From CAWGLW01 sp963823525 (GTDB taxonomy: Bacteria; Pseudomonadota; Gammaproteobacteria; Steroidobacterales; Steroidobacteraceae): a stretch of DNA of 64,000 bases. The position numbers and the translations under genes were made by a program. Under the pieces are notes generated by a model that was not told the origin of the DNA, searched no databases, and worked only from the letters and a program-made list of their open reading frames with translations. Shown here piece after piece: positions 60,871 to 64,000 of this stretch (position 1 is its first letter; each line of letters begins with the position of its first letter). The stretch is taken from NCBI GenBank assembly GCA_963823525.1, contig CAWGLW010000005.1, positions 558,001 through 622,000 on the forward strand, in the 5' to 3' direction.

Positions 60871-60982
60871 CTCATCTCTCGGCAGGCGCAGCCCCCGTGG
60901 AGTTGGCACCGTTTCGAGCGGGTTGGGCTCGGCGGTTGCCCCGGCTTCAAAGGGCCAGTCCCTCCGCCGGTCTCGATGAGTG
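60871..60982 (-). promoter_or_regulatory. SAM-I (S-box) riboswitch of metX-metB
   Basis: On the minus strand the conserved core is clear: GGAGGGACTGGCCC, then TTTGAAGCCGGGGCAACC, GGTGCCAACTCCA and GAGAGATGAG. Outer stem P1 pairs CTCATC with GATGAG at the two ends. Downstream before metX are hairpins CTGCGGC/GCCGCAG (60839-60856) and CGGCAC/GTGCCG (60774-60789), neither with a T-run, so control is likely at translation or through Rho. It should shut the operon when S-adenosylmethionine is high. Confidence 0.95.
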
Positions 60983-60990
60983 GCGGCGAG

Positions 60991-61020
60991 TGTAGGGGGC
61001 TGTGCTGCGCTGCGTCAAGG
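60991..61020 (-). promoter_or_regulatory. Promoter of the metX riboswitch transcript
   Basis: TTGACG and TACACT are spaced by 18 bases on the minus strand, and the start would fall directly before the riboswitch P1 stem. It is back to back with the promoter of the trpR-like gene. Confidence 0.75.
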
Positions 61021-61042
61021 GAGCTTGCCAGCGCTGTCCGGT

Positions 61043-61051
61043 TGCTATAGT
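61043..61051 (+). promoter_or_regulatory. Extended -10 promoter of the trpR-like/his operon
   Basis: TGCTATAGT has the TG of an extended -10 and a 5/6 TATAAT match. TTGCCA lies 15 bases upstream as a poor -35. The start should fall inside the adjacent palindrome. Confidence 0.6.
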
Positions 61052-61069
61052 GTGTTAACGCATTAATAC
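61052..61069 (+). promoter_or_regulatory. Palindromic operator at the trpR-like/his promoter
   Basis: GTGTTAACG and CATTAATAC are inverted half-sites matching at seven of nine positions. The 18-bp site directly follows the -10 box, a position for repression. The first gene encodes a TrpR-family DNA-binding protein, so self-control is the simple reading. Confidence 0.65.
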
Positions 61070-61084
61070 GTTGGAGCAGCGTTC

Positions 61085-61402
61085 ATGAAGACCCACAGCG
61101 GAATTTCCCCGCGCCAGGAGGCCGCCGCCGAACGCGCCCTGAGCCAGGCCTTCCTGACCCTGCAGAGCGTCGAAGAATGCCGCGCCTTCCTGCGCGACCT
61201 GTGCACGCCGGCCGAGCTCCAGGCACTGGCGGACCGCTGGGCCGTGGTGGGATTGCTCGAACGCGGCACCCCCTACCGTGAGATCAGTCGCCAGACCGGC
61301 GTCAGTGTCACGACCATCGGGCGCGTAGCCCGTTACCTTGCGAACGGCAACGGCGGCTACGCGCTCGCCGCCAGCCGGCTCGAGGAACGCAACAATGGAT
61401 GA
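61085..61402 (+). CDS. TrpR-family (YerC/YecD-like) transcriptional regulator
   Basis: The 105-residue protein is one TrpR-like helical domain. SVEECRAFLRDLCTPAELQA covers the dimer core, and the helix-turn-helix is GTPYREISRQTGVSVTTIGR. YerC-type proteins differ from true TrpR in the ligand loop. It overlaps the hisG start by eight bases, so it is made together with histidine enzymes and probably controls them; a histidine-linked signal is inference. TTGGAG precedes the ATG. Confidence 0.85.
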   Translation: MKTHSGISPRQEAAAERALSQAFLTLQSVEECRAFLRDLCTPAELQALADRWAVVGLLERGTPYREISRQTGVSVTTIGRVARYLANGNGGYALAASRLEERNNG

Positions 61403-62294
61403 CCCGACGCGACTGAAGATCGCACTACAGAAATCAGGCCGCCTGACCGATGAATCGCTGGACCTGCTCGGTCGCTGTGGACTGAAGTACAGCCGTTCCC
61501 GAAACCAGCTGATGTGCGTCGGCAAGAACATGCCGCTGGACCTGTTGTTCGTGCGCGACGACGACATTCCGGATCTCGTGCAGCAGGATGTCTGCGACCT
61601 CGGCATCGTCGGGCTCAACGTCATCGAAGAAAAACGCCTTGCGATGGAGGCCGAGGGTTCCCCGGCTGATTTCCAGATCATCCGCCAGCTGGACTTTGGC
61701 CGCTGCCGGCTGTCGCTGGCCGTGCCCCAGGAGTTTGATTACAACGGACTCGCATCGCTGCGCGGCCTGCGTATCGCGACGACCTATCCGCGGGTGCTCG
61801 CGCGATTCCTGCGCGAGCAAGGCATCGAGGCGGACATCGTCACGCTCTCGGGCGCGGTCGAGATTGCACCGCGTCTGGGCCGCGCGGACCTGATCTGCGA
61901 CCTGGTATCCACCGGCTCGACGCTTTCAGCCAATCATCTGCGCGAAGTTGAAGTCGTGCTCGAGAGCGAAGCCGTGCTGGTACAGACGCCCGTCAGCCTG
62001 CCCGAGGCGAAGGCTGAATGGGTGCAGCGGCTGCTGCTGCGCATCGACGGCGTGCAGCAGGTTCGCGAAAGCAAGTACATCATGTTGCACGCGCCACGCT
62101 CTGCGCTGGCGAGCATCAAGGCACTGCTGCCGGGCAGCGAGTCGCCGACCGTGATCCCGCTGGACGAGACCGGCGAGCGCGTCGCCGTGCACGCCGTGTG
62201 TCGTGAGAACGTGTTCTGGGAAACCCTCGAGTCACTGAAAGCGGCCGGTGCCAGCGCCCTGCTCGTCCTGCCGGTTGAGAAAATGCTGCCATGA
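61395..62294 (+). CDS. hisG: ATP phosphoribosyltransferase, long form
   Basis: HisG starts histidine synthesis by joining ATP and PRPP. I use the ATG inside the end of the regulator gene, giving 299 residues. This is the long form with a C-terminal ACT-like domain for histidine feedback, so no HisZ is needed. Motifs are LKIALQKSGRLTDESLDLL and DLICDLVSTGSTLSANHLRE, which binds PRPP. The stop overlaps hisD as ATGA. Confidence 0.96.
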   Translation: MDDPTRLKIALQKSGRLTDESLDLLGRCGLKYSRSRNQLMCVGKNMPLDLLFVRDDDIPDLVQQDVCDLGIVGLNVIEEKRLAMEAEGSPADFQIIRQLDFGRCRLSLAVPQEFDYNGLASLRGLRIATTYPRVLARFLREQGIEADIVTLSGAVEIAPRLGRADLICDLVSTGSTLSANHLREVEVVLESEAVLVQTPVSLPEAKAEWVQRLLLRIDGVQQVRESKYIMLHAPRSALASIKALLPGSESPTVIPLDETGERVAVHAVCRENVFWETLESLKAAGASALLVLPVEKMLP

Positions 62295-63616
62295 GCCTTG
62301 CGCTGACAGCGATCGACTGGGCCGGGCTGACGCCCGCGCAGCGCACCGAGACCCTGCGCCGTCCGGCACAGCGCGACGCTGCCGGACTCCGCGAACAAGC
62401 GGCACGAATCGTCTCTGACGTGCGCGAACGCGGCGATGTCGCCTTGAGGGAGTACACGCAGCGACTCGACAACGTCGCCCTCGACTCGTTCAAGGTGAGC
62501 GAGGACGAATTTATCAGCGCAAATGCCGCCCTGAACGAGGAGCAGTTGCGCGCGCTGCGACGTGCGATCGATACCGTGACCCGCTTTCACGAGACCGGCG
62601 TGGCCGCACCCGTGCGCATGCAGACCGCGCCGGGGGTGATCTGCGAGCGCCTGTCGATTCCGCTCGGCGCCGTCGGCCTGTACGTACCGGCGGGCACCGC
62701 GCCGTTGCCGTCGACGGCGATCATGCTCGCAGTCCCGGCGGGTCTGGCCGGCTGCCCGCTGCGCGTGATCTGCACCCCGCCGCGTGCCGATGGCAGCGCA
62801 GATCCGGCGGTGCTGGTGGCCGCCCGGCTCTGCGGCGTCGATCACGTACTCAAACTCGGTGGCGCGCAGGCGATCGCGGCCATGGCGTACGGCACCGAGA
62901 GTGTTCCGAAAGTCGACAAGATCTTCGGCCCGGGCAACGCCTGGGTAACCGCGGCCAAGCAGATCGTCGCGGCAGACGCCGACGGTGCGGCACTGGACAT
63001 GCCGGCCGGGCCCTCGGAAGTTCTGGTCATCGCCGATGAGACGGCGCGACCGGTCTTTGTCGCGGCGGACCTGCTGGCACAGGCCGAGCACAGCGTCGAT
63101 GCACAGGTGGTGCTCGTGACGACGAGCCGCAAGCTGGCCGCCGCCGCAATCGCCGAGGTCGGCGAACAGATGGTGCGGCTGCCGCGCCGGGAGATCATCG
63201 AGCGTTCGATCGCCGCAAGCCGGGTCATCGTGGTCGAGGATCTCGAGACGGCGTTCGAGCTCAGCAATCAATACGCGCCTGAGCACCTGATCCTGCAGAT
63301 CGAAGCCCCGCGGCAATGGCTCGCACGCGTCCGCAATGCCGGTTCCGTGTTTCTCGGGCCGTGGACGCCGGAAACCCTGGGTGATTACTGCAGTGGCACG
63401 AACCATGTCCTGCCGACCTATGGCCATGCGCGCGCCTACAGCGGGCTCGGTGTGCCCGACTTCGTCAGGCGCATGACGGTGCAGGAAGGCTCCCCCGAAG
63501 GCATTGCGGACCTCGGGCGGACCGCGCGCACACTGGCGCGCCTCGAATCGCTCGACGGCCACGCCAACGCGGTCACGGTCCGGCTTCAGGCGCTAGCGCG
63601 CGGAGAGGCCTCGTGA
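62291..63616 (+). CDS. hisD: Histidinol dehydrogenase
   Basis: HisD oxidises histidinol to histidine in two NAD-linked steps with zinc. The 441 residues include the signature KVDKIFGPGNAWVTAAKQIV and the zinc/active-site parts DMPAGPSEVLVIAD and ALAQAEHS-like LLAQAEHSVDAQ. APEHLILQIEAPR and CSGTNHVLPTYGHARAYSG follow. The stop overlaps the hisC GTG by GTGA. Confidence 0.97.
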   Translation: MSLALTAIDWAGLTPAQRTETLRRPAQRDAAGLREQAARIVSDVRERGDVALREYTQRLDNVALDSFKVSEDEFISANAALNEEQLRALRRAIDTVTRFHETGVAAPVRMQTAPGVICERLSIPLGAVGLYVPAGTAPLPSTAIMLAVPAGLAGCPLRVICTPPRADGSADPAVLVAARLCGVDHVLKLGGAQAIAAMAYGTESVPKVDKIFGPGNAWVTAAKQIVAADADGAALDMPAGPSEVLVIADETARPVFVAADLLAQAEHSVDAQVVLVTTSRKLAAAAIAEVGEQMVRLPRREIIERSIAASRVIVVEDLETAFELSNQYAPEHLILQIEAPRQWLARVRNAGSVFLGPWTPETLGDYCSGTNHVLPTYGHARAYSGLGVPDFVRRMTVQEGSPEGIADLGRTARTLARLESLDGHANAVTVRLQALARGEAS

Positions 63617-64000
63617 GCTCCGTACTCGACCTCGCACGTCCCGAGATCCGTGCCTTGCGACCCTACGAGCACGCGAGCTGGGACCCTGCACTGGAGCGCC
63701 TGCATGCCAACGAGATGCCTTGGCGAACACTGGGTGATAACACACCGGCCGGCCTGAACCATTACCCGGAACCGCAGCCAGGGGCCCTGATTGAGCGGCT
63801 CGCCGAACTCTACGACGTACCGCCCGAGCGTGTACTCGTGGGCCGGGGCAGCGACGAGGCGATCGACCTGCTCGTGCGAGCGTTCTGCCGCGCAGGCCAG
63901 GATCGCGTGGTCACATGCCCGCCGACTTTCGGCATGTACCGGGTCGCGGCACAGATCCAGGGCGCGGGCGTGGTCGAGGTGCCCCTGCGCGGCGATGACT
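63613..64000 (+). CDS. hisC: Histidinol-phosphate aminotransferase, 3' end cut by window
   Basis: A GTG overlapping the hisD stop opens a frame that continues to the last base, about 129 residues. LHANEMPW is the N-terminal motif, NHYPEPQPGALIERLAELYD binds substrate phosphate, and GRGSDEAIDLLVRAFC lies in the PLP-cradle region. This is the class-I/II aminotransferase fold of HisC. Gene order hisG-hisD-hisC is standard for the his operon. Confidence 0.95.
   Translation, partial: MSSVLDLARPEIRALRPYEHASWDPALERLHANEMPWRTLGDNTPAGLNHYPEPQPGALIERLAELYDVPPERVLVGRGSDEAIDLLVRAFCRAGQDRVVTCPPTFGMYRVAAQIQGAGVVEVPLRGDD

Overview
The window is high-GC DNA, apart from a short AT-rich patch near 57,040-57,060. 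It carries mostly housekeeping genes of a free-living, aerobic Gammaproteobacterium. The clues are the order uvrC-pgsA-tRNA-Gly-tRNA-Cys, the pairs icd/rluE and nudJ-mnmA near purB, a TrpR-family gene ahead of hisG, a class II DAHP synthase, and a metX-metB pair behind a SAM-I riboswitch. The last three point towards Xanthomonadales or a neighbouring order. That placement is inferred from gene content; no tree could be built.

Layout. 1-7.3 kb: a carbohydrate-use locus with a truncated GPH-type sugar symporter, a multidomain surface lipoprotein behind a promoter with a LacI-type operator, and a large unrecognised (alpha/alpha)6-type enzyme. 7.3-8.2 kb: a graveyard with remnants of an IS6-type transposase and a frameshifted tyrosine integrase beside tRNA-Cys. 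8.2-16.6 kb: tRNA genes, pgsA, uvrC, a uracil-DNA glycosylase, icd, aceA, rluE and a class II DAHP synthase. 16.8-22.7 kb: a saccharopine dehydrogenase/aminoadipate-semialdehyde dehydrogenase pair, a metallo-beta-lactamase-fold lipase-like hydrolase of unknown substrate, and an NfeD/stomatin pair. 22.8-33.8 kb: the operon fumC-nudL-mazG-hrpA read leftwards and purB-GNAT-PLD-like-nudJ-mnmA read rightwards. 33.8-41 kb: acnA, a class III sirtuin, msrPQ, an EamA exporter and a FabH-like synthase. 41-46.3 kb: tonB-exbB-exbD-exbD with two full-length paralogous periplasmic TPR proteins facing each other across a two-way terminator. 46.5-57 kb: ilvD, an MFS protein, an M17 peptidase and the operon ilvC-leuA-leuC-leuD-leuB. 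57-61 kb: a possible small RNA, then metX-metB-acyl-CoA dehydrogenase behind a SAM-I riboswitch. 61-64 kb: a TrpR-family regulator with hisG, hisD and the start of hisC.

How the genes work together. TCA and glyoxylate enzymes (icd, aceA, acnA, fumC), branched-chain, histidine, methionine and aromatic synthesis, and nucleotide clean-up (mazG, two Nudix enzymes) dominate. The most informative signals are regulatory. One is a complete transcription attenuator before ilvC: a Leu/Ile-rich 37-residue leader peptide and two mutually exclusive stems. Others are the SAM-I riboswitch, a palindromic operator at the start of the trpR-like/his operon, a LacI operator at the lipoprotein promoter, and -10 boxes 6-7 bases before the start codons of nfeD, nudJ and mnmA, suggesting leaderless mRNAs.

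I found no CRISPR array, defence island or biosynthetic cluster. The best candidates for something undescribed are the lipoprotein/1,091-residue enzyme pair, the TonB-linked TPR pair, and the structured, terminator-ended stretch after leuB. No database search was run.
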